Below, piece after piece: positions 9,858 through 19,765 of a stretch of DNA of 27,926 bases (position 1 is its first letter; every line of letters starts with the position of its first letter). The stretch is from Ophiosphaerella korrae (lineage: Eukaryota > Ascomycota > Dothideomycetes > Pleosporales > Phaeosphaeriaceae). A program made the position numbers and the translations under genes. Location: positions 1 through 27,926 of the forward strand of contig JALNQF010000471.1 of assembly GCA_028456385.1 (NCBI GenBank). Direction: 5' to 3'. The notes beneath the pieces were generated by a model. That model had not been told where the DNA came from. It worked only from the letters and a program-made list of their open reading frames with translations, and ran no database searches.

Positions 9858-10288
9858 TATTACAATAGTAACAAGAGAACTATAGATAAAACTAATTAGT
9901 CTAATAATAGAAGAATTAGACTAGTATAACAAAGAGAACCCTAGACTAGATTAGGAGACTATACATAATTAGGACACGTAAGATAATCTATAATCTATAG
10001 GTTTTTAGTAATAGTAGATTATAGATTAGGGTAATCCGCAATCCGTTAGTCTTAGTAGTAATAGATTAATAGATTACTACAAGTATATAGTTAGTAGTAA
10101 TGCGCATTATTAGAATAGTATTAGTAATTTAATCCTTTAACTATAGAACGCTAATACAAGATAGTTGTAAAACATCTTCTATTATTTATAGTTATTATAG
10201 ATTACCTTATAAACCTTTGTTATTAACTTACAATCTACTAATACCCTAATTAGGTATTAGGAAGTCGACCCTAGTAATACCTATTACA
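9858..10288 (+). repeat. 5' LTR of copy 2 (431 bp)
   Basis: Begins tattacaatagtaac and ends cctattaca. It is collinear with 16451-16881. The left half differs from the copy 1 LTR (no 56-bp repeat; instead related units such as agtagattatagatta around 9990-10070), while from about 10083 (tatatagttagtagtaatg) it is nearly identical to copy 1. Confidence 0.92.
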
Positions 10289-10369
10289 CCTTACTAATTT
10301 AGTTATTGCGAGAAGTAAAGCGTAAGTAGCGCATAGTCTAGCTAATACAATAGTAGAAAGTTTAACTAG

Positions 10370-11450
10370 TAAAGTATATAGAAGTAGTTATAAGTTAGAA
10401 AGTACTATATAAGAAATAATTAAAGAACGTATTAATAAACTAATAGATAAAAAAGAAGATATAAAAATAGTAATTAATACTTTAGAATTATAGAATAAAG
10501 AACTACAAAACTATATAAGATAAAATAAAGTATAGATTAAAGCTATTATTAAGGGATAAAACTAGATAGAACTTATTACCTAATAATTAGAAATAAGCGC
10601 GACAAAGAAGCTACCTAAGATACCTATTCTTAAGAAGTTTAATAGAATAAGGGAGAAACTAAGACTATTTATAGCTTTAGTATAACTCTAGATAGATATA
10701 CAAGTACTATACTTTAATATAGAAGAAAAGAAGGTAATATATATTAGGTTATACCTTAAAGAAGACGTAATAAGATAGTATAAACCTTACTAGATAGATT
10801 ATATAATATACTCTCTAATAACCTAGAAGGATAAAACTAAAGCTATTTTTAGAAGTTATAAGTACTTTACTAAACAAATAAGAGTAGTATTTAGAGATAT
10901 AGATATTACCTAATAAGCTAAAGAGAAACTTAAAAGACTCGTATAAAGTAAGAGTATTCTAGAATACGTATTATAGTTTAAACAACTAGCCTAAAATATA
11001 GAATAGAACAAAGTATCCTTAATATTACAATTTAAACAAGGATTAAATACGAAAATTTAATACAAAATAATCTATATAGAAAAACCAAGGATATTAGAAG
11101 CCCTAAAGTAATAGGTAATATAGATTAATAACAACTTTAGAGAATAGAAAAAGAATAAATATAGAAACTAATAGAGAAACTAAGATAGTAGAGATCCTAT
11201 AGTCTTTAACGCTAATAAAGATAAGAAAAAGAAGAAGAACAAAGACTTTACGTACTCTAATTATAGTAAGAAAGGCTACTACGTAAAAGATTACTAATTA
11301 TAAAAGAAGAAGGATATAGTATATTATAAATATAGGAAACTAGGACACTTTATAAAAGACTATAAAAGTAAAAACCTAAAGAAAGAAATATAGTTAAAGA
11401 TAACTAAGAAAAAGAAAGAAGTACTATAAGTATAGGCTAAACCTTAAGAG
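10370..11450 (+). pseudogene. gag of copy 2, RIP-inactivated
   Basis: Collinear with the gag of copy 1: capsid-like part and two CCHC knuckles (about 11253-11294 and 11322-11363). In knuckle 2 the zinc-binding His is still CAC (11346-11348), where copy 1 has TAC. In knuckle 1 the Cys kept by copy 1 is TAT here. Stops at Gln positions and the absence of an ATG make it non-coding today. Confidence 0.82.
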
Positions 11451-12480
11451 AAAATAGCTAAAAGTAAAGAATTATAGTATATAATACTCTATTAGACTTT
11501 TTATTATAAAGACAACTACTATATATATCTTTTTAGTAAGTAAAGAGTAAGATATTTCTAATAATAGAGAAATAAAGTAGTAGTAATAAAAGAAAGAATA
11601 AAAGTATAGCTAGAAAAAATAGTATACGTAATAGACCTACTAATAAAAGATTTAGAAGAGGAAGAGCCCTAGATACTATTAATCTAGGCTAAAGGACTAG
11701 CACTAAATAAAAGAACTACTATAGCTTCCTCTAAAGAACTATAAGAAAGTAAGAGATAAGTTAGTATAAGAAGTATAGAGTATACCTAGCTAGATATATA
11801 TAGCTATAATAGCTATATAATAATAGATATAGAAGAATAAAATAAAGAATAGAAGTTTATTTAGAAATACTTACTAGTTATAAGTATAGAGGAAGCGTAT
11901 AAAGACTAAAAAGAACGTAATCCTAAAGAAATAAAATTTATACTATTTTAAAAATAGATAAAATAGTATATAGTTATAGTAGGAAGAATACCTATACAAA
12001 GAGAGTAGTAGTACTTTATAAAAAAAACGTAATAGATTAATAAAGCCTATATACTAAGAGTACTAGTAGTATATTATATCCTAATAATAGAAACACCTAA
12101 GAAAGATAAGTACTAAAAAGGAGGTAACAAGATAATAGACCTAAAATATCTAGCATACTTCGAAGTATTATAGATATTATACCTAGAGAAGAATTATACT
12201 ATATATAGAAACTCTAAAGCAAATAACAAAGTATAGCCTATAAGAAGAAGAGGCTATAACTATACTAGAGTAATTCTAGTAAAAGATATCTAGAGATAAG
12301 AAATTACACCTAAAGAAGGTTTCGTAGTAATAAAGCCTAGACTAAAACTATCTAAGAAATATATCTAAAGAGGACTATAGTATAAATATAAGTATAATAA
12401 ATATCTAAAATACAAAGAATATAAACTTAAAGTAGAATTATAGCTATAGAAAGATAGACAATTTATAAAGATACCTAAAT
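11451..12480 (+). pseudogene. Gag-pol linker region of copy 2
   Basis: Collinear with 3061-4090 of copy 1 and of the same unrecognised type. No domain seen. Differences to copy 1 are mostly transitions. Confidence 0.5.
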
Positions 12481-12489
12481 AAGAATAGT

Positions 12490-12870
12490 TAAGAGGCGTA
12501 AGAAGCTTATATATTACAAAGATAGGTATATACTAAAGAAAAAAAGTACAAGTAATAATTAATAGTAGAGCTATAAGAAACTTTATAGTAAAGAAGTTTA
12601 TAGAAAACTAAGGAATACGCTATATAATAAAGAAATACTCTTAATAACTAAGTATAATTAAAGGAAAACTATTCTAGGAACCTATTAGGTTTAAAATAGT
12701 TCTCTTTACACTAGAATTAGAAGGGATAAAGATTAACAATATAGTTATAGATATAATAACAATTAATAATAAATAAGATATTATACTAGGAATACTATAG
12801 TTATAGATAGTAAACCTATATATTAACTAAAGAATAGGAAAAATAAGCTACTACAAGATAGAAAAGCTAA
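12490..12870 (+). pseudogene. Protease domain of copy 2 pol
   Basis: The active-site segment reads IINSRAIRNF around 12555; the expected Asp is AAT at 12561-12563. Otherwise as in copy 1, with the ILGI segment near 12785. Confidence 0.75.
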
Positions 12871-13059
12871 GAGCTAATATAAGTACTTGCAAAGGAGAAT
12901 TCCCTAAAGAATATAAGAAATAGGAACTATAGCTTATAGAACCTAAAGATTACTTACTAGAATATTAGCTATAGGACTTAGTAATAGAAGTAGAAGAAGG
13001 CAAAAACGTAGGATAGAGCCTAGTCTATAGGAAAATAGAAGAAGAATCTAAAATTAAAT

Positions 13060-13815
13060 AAGTATTTATTAAAAACGCAATTAAGAAAAGATAGATACAA
13101 GAATCTAAATCCTTAGTAGTATATAGACTTATATTTATAGATAAAAAGAGAATAAGTAATAAAAGGCTTTGCGTAGACTTTAGAAAAACTAATATAGTTA
13201 TAAATAAAAACTAATACCCCTTACTATAAATAGATAAAATATAAGCTAGATTATAAAAAGTAAAGATCTTTATAAAACTAGATATCTAAAACGCCTACTA
13301 CTAAATTAGAATTAAGAAAAGTAATAAATAGAAGATAGCGTTTAGAATACAATAGAGACTATACAAATATTTAGTTATCCTATTTAGATTAATAAACGCA
13401 CTAGCTATATTCTAAGAAAGAATTAATATAGTACAAAGAGAGTACTTAGACGTATTTATATTTATATACCTAGACAATATCCTTATATTCTTAGAAATAG
13501 AGGAAGAACACGTACAATATATATATAAGGTGCTAGAAAAACTAGTAGAAAGTAAATTATTTCTAAAAATAAGAAAATACGAATTCTATATAAAAAAAAC
13601 AGACTTCTTTAGATTTATTATAGAACTAGGAAAAATCAAGATTAACTTAGAAAAGATTAAGTTAATTAATAAATAGCTAACCTTAAAGAACCTAAAAGAG
13701 GTATAATAATTCTATAGCCTAGCTAACTTCTATAAAAAGTTAATAGTAAGATAGTCTAAAGATATAGAGCTAATTACAAAGCTTATAAAGAAAGATACGC
13801 TATTTAAATAGATAA
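13060..13815 (+). pseudogene. Reverse transcriptase domain of copy 2 pol
   Basis: Same blocks as copy 1: YRLIFIDKKR, RLCVDFRKTN (Asp kept here; copy 1 has Asn), TKLDI, FRLINALAIF, and the YxDD box at 13467-13478, again YLDN. The thumb follows (NFYKKL near 13725). Broken by stops at Gln, Arg and Trp positions. Confidence 0.92.
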
Positions 13816-13879
13816 AAGAGTATAAAGAAGTATTTAACAAGATTAAAAGAAAGTTTATAGAAAATCTAGTTATTAGAAA

Positions 13880-14270
13880 ATATAACCTAGACCTACTAGT
13901 AATAGTAAAAACAGACGCATCTAACTTAGTCTATAGAATAGTACTAATACAAGAAGACCTAAAGACTAAATAAGAATACTTAGTTAAGTACTACTCTAAG
14001 AAAATAAAGCTAGTAGAACTTAACTACCTAATTTACAATAAAGAAATACTAGTAATATACAAAGTTTTTAAGTAATAGAGAGTATACTTACAAAGAGTAA
14101 AATATTAAACAAAGGTCTATATAGACTATAGGAATCTTATAGGATTTATACTAAATAAAGAACTATTACAATAATATACAAGATAGTAGGAATTCCTATT
14201 AATATTTAATATAGAAATTATATATATAAAAAGGAAAGACAATTAGTTTATAGATACTCTTAGTAGAAGA
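13880..14270 (+). pseudogene. RNase H domain of copy 2 pol
   Basis: VKTDASN with the catalytic Asp kept, ELNYLIYNKEIL, YIDYRNL and FIDTLSRRLD in this order. It follows the RT without a gap, as in all Ty3/Gypsy pol proteins. Confidence 0.9.
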
Positions 14271-14369
14271 CTAGACTTATAGAAAGAAGTAAACGCTACT
14301 AGTATAGTTCTAGTAAAAAACAAAGAAGGATATTTAGTCCTAAATATACTAAAAATAGCCGCAACACTT

Positions 14370-15290
14370 AAAAAAACAAGTAGCGAGCTAGATAAATAGA
14401 TTTAGAAAACTACGCAAAAAGTATCTAAAGAAATAGAAAAACTAGAAATCTAAGAAGGATTTATATAAGCCTATAGAAGAATATATATTCTAAGAAAGAT
14501 CTAAAGAGAATTTATAAGAAAATTCTATAAGTTACTAGTATATAGATACTAAGAAATTAAGAAAACACTAAATAGATTATTAAAGGACTACTATATCCTA
14601 AAAGTAAGATAACTAGTAGAAGAAGTACTACAAGACTATATAGAATATTATAGGAATAAATATAGTAGACACGTACTATATAGAACGCTATAACCTATCG
14701 AAGTACTAAAATAACTATAAAGAGTAATTACAATAGACTTTATTACAAAGCTACCTAAGTTAAAAGATCTAATATTAGGGATAGAGTATAATAGAATCCT
14801 AATAATTGTAGATAAACTTATAAAGTATATATACTTTAAGCTATATAAAGAGAAAAGTAGGATAGAGGTTACTATATATTAGGTTCTAAGGACTATAATT
14901 AGTTAATATAGACTACTAAACAAGATTATAATAGATAGAGATATAAGATTTATATTAAAACAATAGAGAACAATAATAGCGTAACTAGGAATATAATATA
15001 CAATATTAACAGTATATTATCTATAAATAGATAGATAATTAGAATAAATAAATTAAATAGTAGAACAATACCTAAAATACTACCTTAACTATAACTAAAA
15101 CAATTAGGTATAGCTACTACCTATAGTATAGTTAGCATACAATAGCGCAAAGAACGTAGTAATAAGAGTATTACTTTTTTTTATGAACTATAGATTTAAC
15201 CCTAACGCGTATAGAATACTAAGAAATATAGAGTCTTAGACTTTATAAAGAGAAAACTTTACAAATAGAATAAAAGAAATACATAATTAG
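14370..15290 (+). pseudogene. Integrase domain of copy 2 pol
   Basis: ITIDFITKLP (Asp 1), IIIDRDIRF with Asp 2 intact at 14934-14936, and Glu at 15042-15044, giving D,D-35-E exactly. The zinc domain has lost its His and Cys to Tyr, as in copy 1. One + strand ATG (15183) lies in the C-terminal part and is an internal codon. Confidence 0.92.
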
Positions 15291-15589
15291 CTAAAGTAAA
15301 ACGTAGAATTCCTATACAATTATATAGTAAAGTACTACAATAAAAAGTATAAAAAGGGACTTTAATTTAGAGAGAAAGAAAAAGTATAGTTAATAAGAAA
15401 GAATATTAAGAGTAAGAGACTAAGCTCTAAACTAGATTACGTTAAAATAGGACTATACAAGATTAAGAAAAAAGTTACGCTAGTTATATACAAATTAAAG
15501 CTACTAAACAAGATAAGAATATACTTAACTTTCTACGTAGTACTACTTAAGATAGTACTATAAGATATAGAACTACTAGTATACAAAGT

Positions 15590-15770
15590 AGACATATATA
15601 GAGAATAAGAAGAATAAGAAGTTAAAGAAATCCTAGTATACTAGTTTTGTAATCGTAGAAACTACTACTTAGTAAAATAGATAAGTATAGATAAGAAAGG
15701 AAAACTATAAAAAGATATATAAGAACTAGAAGATAACCTTAACTACTTTAAGAAACTAAAAGAGTTCTAA
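15590..15770 (+). pseudogene. Chromodomain at the C terminus of copy 2 pol
   Basis: VYKVDIYRE, EVKEIL, YYLVK, stop (TAG, 15678-15680, at the conserved Trp), then ELEDNLNYFKK. Closes with TAA at 15768-15770, the same place as in copy 1. Confidence 0.86.
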
Positions 15771-15847
15771 AATTAAAACCCTCTAGAACGCCTAGTAGTA
15801 AACTAAGAGAACTAATATTACTACTAATAGATAGAGAGGCAATAAGA

Positions 15848-16092
15848 CTACCTAATATAGGACCTACTATAGCAATATTAAGCGCCTTATCTAAGTCTAG
15901 CTTAGCTTCTAGAGCTACTAACTACTTAGCTAATTTCTTATTATTTAAGGCCTTTATCTTATAAAAGTAAGAGAAACAAGCTTAATTCTCTACTAGCTTA
16001 CTCTACGTAAGCTCTTAGATCTACTTATACTTAGCTTTAGCCTCTATAATTTAAGATAGTAATTTCTCTTAAGTCTAGTTAATAGCTCTCCT
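15848..16092 (-). pseudogene. Conserved antisense frame of copy 2, block beta
   Basis: Minus-strand reading with RRAIN, EAKAKYK, SYFYKIKALNNKKLAK, TAG, LVALEAKLDLDKAL. Homologous to 7448-7690 of copy 1 at the protein level, while the DNA is far more diverged than in gag-pol. It follows block alpha (16079-16309) in another frame with a short overlap. Product unknown. Confidence 0.6.
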
Positions 16093-16309
16093 TATTATTA
16101 TTAAGTCTAGACGCAAAGATAAGTATAGTAAACGTATACTCTAAAAGAGAAATACTAGATATATTATAAGAACTACGTATATTTATATAAATATATACTT
16201 TATAAGCTCTACTATTATTTATAGAAATAATATAAAGAAGAGATTTAGGGTTAGATTTAAGAGAAGCGTAATAAAAATAAAGAAATATCTTAATACTATT
16301 ACGCAACAT
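16079..16309 (-). pseudogene. Conserved antisense frame of copy 2, block alpha (76 codons, still open)
   Basis: An ATG-to-TAA frame of 76 codons, the longest open stretch with a start in the window. It is Ile-, Ser- and Tyr-rich and begins MLRNSIKIFLYFYY. Alone it would look like chance. However, copy 1 (7676-7888) and relic C (from 18278) carry matching residues (IKIF/VKIF, YN, LLxEY, SY before TAA), with third-position changes, so it is probably part of an old antisense gene of the element. The ATG is not shared (copy 1 has gta-like codons there), so it need not be the true start. No recognised family; no evidence that it is expressed. Confidence 0.45.
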
Positions 16310-16436
16310 ATAGTTAGTAAGAAGATAGTAATAATATATAAAAGAGATAACTATAGAGAGTAATAAGGAACTATAGATTAATAAAGAAAGTAGATTAATA
16401 ACCTTAGCTCTAAGATAGATAAATAAGGACCTACTT

Positions 16437-16450
16437 AGAGGAGGAGATAG
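16437..16450 (+). promoter_or_regulatory. Polypurine tract of copy 2
   Basis: agaggaggagatag, identical to that of copy 1 and directly before the 3' LTR. Its identity contrasts with the diverged DNA on both sides, as expected of a functional primer site. Confidence 0.85.
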
Positions 16451-16881
16451 TATTACAATAGTAACAAGGAAACTATAGATAGAACTAATTAGTCTAATAA
16501 TAGAAGAATTAGACTAGTATAATAAAGAGAACCCTAGACTAGATTAGGAGACTATATATAATTAGGACACGTAAGATAATCTATAATCTATAGGTTCTTA
16601 GTAATAGTAGATTATAGATTAAAGTAATCTACAATCTATTAGTCTTAGTAGTAATAGATTAATAGATTACTACAAGTATATAGTTAGTAGTAATGCGTAT
16701 TATTAAGATAGTATTAGTAATTTAATCCTTTAACTATAGAACGCTAATACAAGATAGTTATAAAATATCTTCTATTGTTTATAGTTATTATAGATTACCT
16801 TATAAACTTTTGTTATTAACTTATAATCTACTAATACCTTAATTAGGTATTAGGAAGTCGACCCTAGTAACACCTATTACA
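16451..16881 (+). repeat. 3' LTR of copy 2 (431 bp)
   Basis: Collinear and equal in length with 9858-10288, ending cctattaca before TTTAG. Differences between the pair are mostly transitions. Confidence 0.92.
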
Positions 16882-16886
16882 TTTAG
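16882..16886. repeat. Target-site duplication of copy 2 (right), TTTAG
   Basis: Matches 9853-9857. Family H pol continues right after it. Confidence 0.9.
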
Positions 16887-17746
16887 ACTCTACTAATATA
16901 AGTTTACTACTAACTAACTCTCTAGCTATTAAGTATAGTACGTATAGTATATATTCTATAGCACTAGTAGTAAGAGTCTTTTTAGTACTATAGTCTCTAG
17001 CTCTATATATCTTATATACGCTTTCTAAGCTTAGCTTAGTTATAGATCCTTTTACTCTACTAGTTATTTCTACTCTAGCTACTAAGCTTACTAGTTATAA
17101 TTTCTCTTAGAGAATAGGTAATAAGTATACTAGTAATAAGTTCTTTTACTTATAGTTATATCTCTTTAAAGAGCTATCTATAGGATTTAGCTTACTAGCT
17201 TAGTATTTTACTTTAAAATTAAAAGCTCCTAAGTATATAGCTTAGCGTACTTAGCGTAGGTTTAGCTTATATATAGTACGTATTAAGCGTAAGTTATTAT
17301 AATCTATAAGTACTTAAATTATATACTATATACCTTTAAGGTAGTATCTCTACTATTTAAAACTATAAATAATAGTAAGAAGTTTAGTATTATATATTTT
17401 ATAGTTTAGTTCTACTTCTTATAGTTTTCTAGAAGTAAAAGTAACTAGATACTATTTCCTATCTATATAGAGCTAGGATAAGATCCTAGAAATTATAAAG
17501 GTTAAGATATCTATTTCTAAGTAAATAGGTAGTACTAAGTTATAGTAGCGTAAAATAAGCGTACTTATAAAGTATACTTTAAGTTATTTAAAAGCTTTTT
17601 ATACTATACTAAGCTAATAGAATTCTTACTTCTCTTTTAATAAGTTTATAAAAGAGGCTATTTTATAAGTATAGTTTTTAATAAATCCTTAGTAGAAGTT
17701 TATAAAACCTAGGAATAACTATAGTTTTTTAATACTTATAGTATTT
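16887..17746 (-). pseudogene. RT tail and RNase H of family H, minus strand
   Basis: On the minus strand from 17746: LFLGFINFY (end of the RT thumb region), then RNase H with YLEIDILTFIISRILSQLY (Asp), SRKLQEVELNYKIYNTKLL, VLIDYNNLR and LGAFNFKVKY. A spacer then runs to 16887, where copy 2 interrupts it; the frame continues in the integrase at 9857. Stops fall at Gln, Trp and Arg positions. This is a third-party Gypsy element that served as landing ground for copy 2. Its RT core would lie to the right of relic C, outside the window or lost. Confidence 0.82.
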
Positions 17747-18133
17747 TGTAGTTACTAGAGTTAACTTTCTAATAACCTATTAGAGGATTAGTAGATTAGG
17801 AGTTAATAATAAAAGTTTATATTATAATTAAGTAATAACTATAAATAATAGTTAATTTATGTATATAATATTACGTATTAGTATTCTAAGTTAGAGATTA
17901 GATTACTAAAACTATCTTAATAATATATATTACTATTAACTATATACTTTATAATACTAGAGTAGCTTTATAAATTTATATTTACTAAGATTATAAATTT
18001 ATAAATTTATTACGTGTTATAGTTATAGTTAGCTTTCTAAATAGGTATATCTACTTATAAGTTATATACGTCGTTATCTTCTATTATAAGACTAATTAGT
18101 TTTATCTAGTATTTTCTTATTATAACTATAATA
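17747..18133 (-). repeat. 3' LTR of relic C (family G, minus strand, 387 bp)
   Basis: Reverse complement of the family G LTR of the copy 1 type. It is shorter because it has one unit of the U3 repeat instead of two and some small gaps. The right end tattataactataata meets the reversed polypurine tract. The left end (about 17747-17750) meets the family H pol frame. The few bases at the left boundary are uncertain. Confidence 0.85.
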
Positions 18134-18145
18134 CTATCTCCTCCT
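18134..18145 (-). promoter_or_regulatory. Polypurine tract of relic C (reversed)
   Basis: ctatctcctcct on the + strand is the complement of the tract found in copies 1 and 2. It fixes the orientation of relic C as minus and its LTR as the 3' one. Confidence 0.8.
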
Positions 18146-18277
18146 TTAAATAGATTTCTATTTCCTTACTTTAGAGCTAAAGTTATTTATCCTACTTCTT
18201 TATTAATCTCTAATTCTTTATTACTCTCTATACCTTCTTATTCTTAATATAATAAGCTTTTTCTTATAGCTTGTATT

Positions 18278-18720
18278 GTTTATAATAGGGTTAAAATATT
18301 TTCTTATTATTAATACGCTAAGTTAGGCCTTTTATATCTTATATCTTTAAAGGATAGTAAATATTATAATAAGTATATTCTTACTAATATTTAATATAAG
18401 TCTACTTTGTTAAGTATTTTACTTATAGAGTATAAGTATTTAATTTCTATAGTTTCCTTTTACTAAATTATATAGGGAGAGCTATTAATAGGGCTTAAGT
18501 ATAGTTATTATTATAGCTTACTAAAGCTAAAACTAAGTATAAGTTAACTTTTTATAAGCTAGTAGAGCTTTATTCTTATATTAAGCGTCTTTATAAGATA
18601 AAGGCTTATAATAATACTAAGTTATTTAAATAGTTTTATATAATAGAAGCTAAGTTAGACTTTAATAATATAGTTAGGGCTACTCTAGTTTCTATTATAT
18701 TAAGCGTTCCTATTACCTCT
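18278..18720 (+). pseudogene. Conserved antisense frame of relic C
   Basis: Since relic C is on the minus strand, its antisense frame reads on the + strand. Block alpha from 18278: NRVKIFSYY, then KLGLLYLISLKDSKYYNKY, LLIEYKYL. Block beta 18478-18720: GRAINRA, KYKLTFYKLVELYSYIKR, KIKAYNNTKLFK, TAG, FYIIEAKLDFNNIVRA. It is of the copy 1 type. The linker between alpha and beta is 2 bp shorter than in copy 1, so the blocks are out of register. Product unknown. Confidence 0.55.
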
Positions 18721-19600
18721 CTATCTAGTAGTAGTAGTATTAGTTTTCTTAGTTTACTACTAAGTAGTCTAAAAAAGTTTAACTTTAGAACTCTTCTAGT
18801 TTCTTAGAGTAGTTAAAGTTATCTTCTTGTTTTTATATATCTTCTTATAGTTACTCTTTTTTATCTATACTTATTTATTTTACTAAGTAGTAGTTTTTTC
18901 TATTATAAAACTATTATACTAGGATTTTCTTAACTTCTTATTCTTTTTATTCTTTATATATATCTACTTTATATACTAGTAGTTCTATATTCTATAGTAC
19001 TTTTTTAAGTAGTACTATATAGAAGGTTAGGTATATCTTTATTTTACTTAGTAGCTTTAATTTAAATATAACTAGTATAACTTTCTTTTTAATCTTATAT
19101 AGTTTTATTTTTATATAATCTAGTTTTAAACTAGATTATTTACTTCTAATATTCTTTTAAACTAGATTATTTACTTCTAATATTCTTTTAAACTAGATTA
19201 TTTACTTCTAATATTCTTTTAAACTAGATTATTTACTTCTAATATTCTTTTAAACTAAATATACTTTTTCTCTCTCTTTAAATTAGAGTCTTTCTTTATA
19301 TTTTTTATTATAGTACTTTACTATATAGTTATATAAGAACTTAGTATCTTATTTTAATTAATTATATATTTCTTTTATTCTATTTATATAGTTTTCTCTT
19401 CTTAAAGTCTAAACCTCTATATTTTTTAGAATTCTATATATATTAAGGTTAAATCTATAGTTTATAAAAAAATATAATACTTTTATTACTATATTCTTTA
19501 TACTATTATATACTAACTATACTATAAGTAGTAGCTATACTTAATTATTCTAGTTATAGTTAAAGTAGTATCTTAGGTATTATTCTACTATCTAGTTTAT
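18721..19600 (-). pseudogene. Integrase and chromodomain remnant of relic C
   Basis: On the minus strand this matches the copy 1 pol from about position 6640 to 7440: end of the integrase core, C-terminal domain and chromodomain region. The match breaks off at about 19596-19600, inside the integrase core just before the D,D-35-E Glu region, where another repeated segment begins. A stretch in the C-terminal part is expanded into a 31-bp tandem array (19124-19247). Confidence 0.8.
19124..19247 (-). repeat. Four tandem 31-bp units in the integrase of relic C
   Basis: Units start at 19124, 19155, 19186 and 19217, each beginning ttttaaactagattattt and ending taatattc; a partial fifth follows at 19248. 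Copies 1 and 2 have a single unit at this place (about 7009-7050 in copy 1). The units look identical despite the RIP-mutated surroundings, so the expansion probably came after most of the mutation. As 31 is not a multiple of 3, it also shifts the frame. Confidence 0.92.
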
Positions 19601-19765
19601 ACTATTATAGAGTTATATACCTAATATAGATCTAAGGCCTAAAAGCTTATTAGTTTTAGAGAACTTAAACTTTATTAGCTAAACTAACTCTAAATATTAT
19701 TTATACTTATATAGATTATATCTTATAACCTAAAGGCTTATTAGCTACTTTACTACCTTTTTTTT
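19596..19765 (+). repeat. Left part of the 75-493 segment, second copy
   Basis: Matches about 71-230 in the same orientation (tatag-gttatatacctaatatagat onwards, to cttattagctac). It begins where the integrase of relic C stops, so this is an insertion edge. The expected continuation (the part equivalent to 237-493) does not follow; it appears inverted at 21490-21730. Confidence 0.75.

Larger units (their letters stand above)
9858..16881 (+). mobile_element. Family G chromovirus copy 2, complete but inactivated Ty3/Gypsy element
   Basis: A 7024-bp element with 431-bp LTRs and a 5-bp target duplication, inserted in the pol of family H. Gag-pol aligns with copy 1 over its length at an offset of about 8390. 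Its U3 and its 3' region (15845-16430) are of a different type from copy 1 and relic C. It too is riddled with TAG/TAA. It keeps some key residues that copy 1 lost (integrase Asp 2, His of zinc knuckle 2), so the two copies were mutated independently. Confidence 0.93.

Noticed and set aside
16079..16309. A stand-alone host gene of 76 codons
   Set aside because: It lies fully inside copy 2, its ATG is not shared with copy 1 or relic C, and no promoter or coding context of a host gene is seen. It is kept only as a part of the conserved antisense frame.
19124..19247. CRISPR or centromere-like satellite
   Set aside because: Only four head-to-tail units without spacers, derived from a single-copy integrase segment of the element.
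494..19600. Relics F and C as the two ends of one element
   Set aside because: Both are on the minus strand, but the 5' end (F) lies left of the 3' end (C), with family H between them. One simple insertion cannot give this order, so I treat them as two elements.
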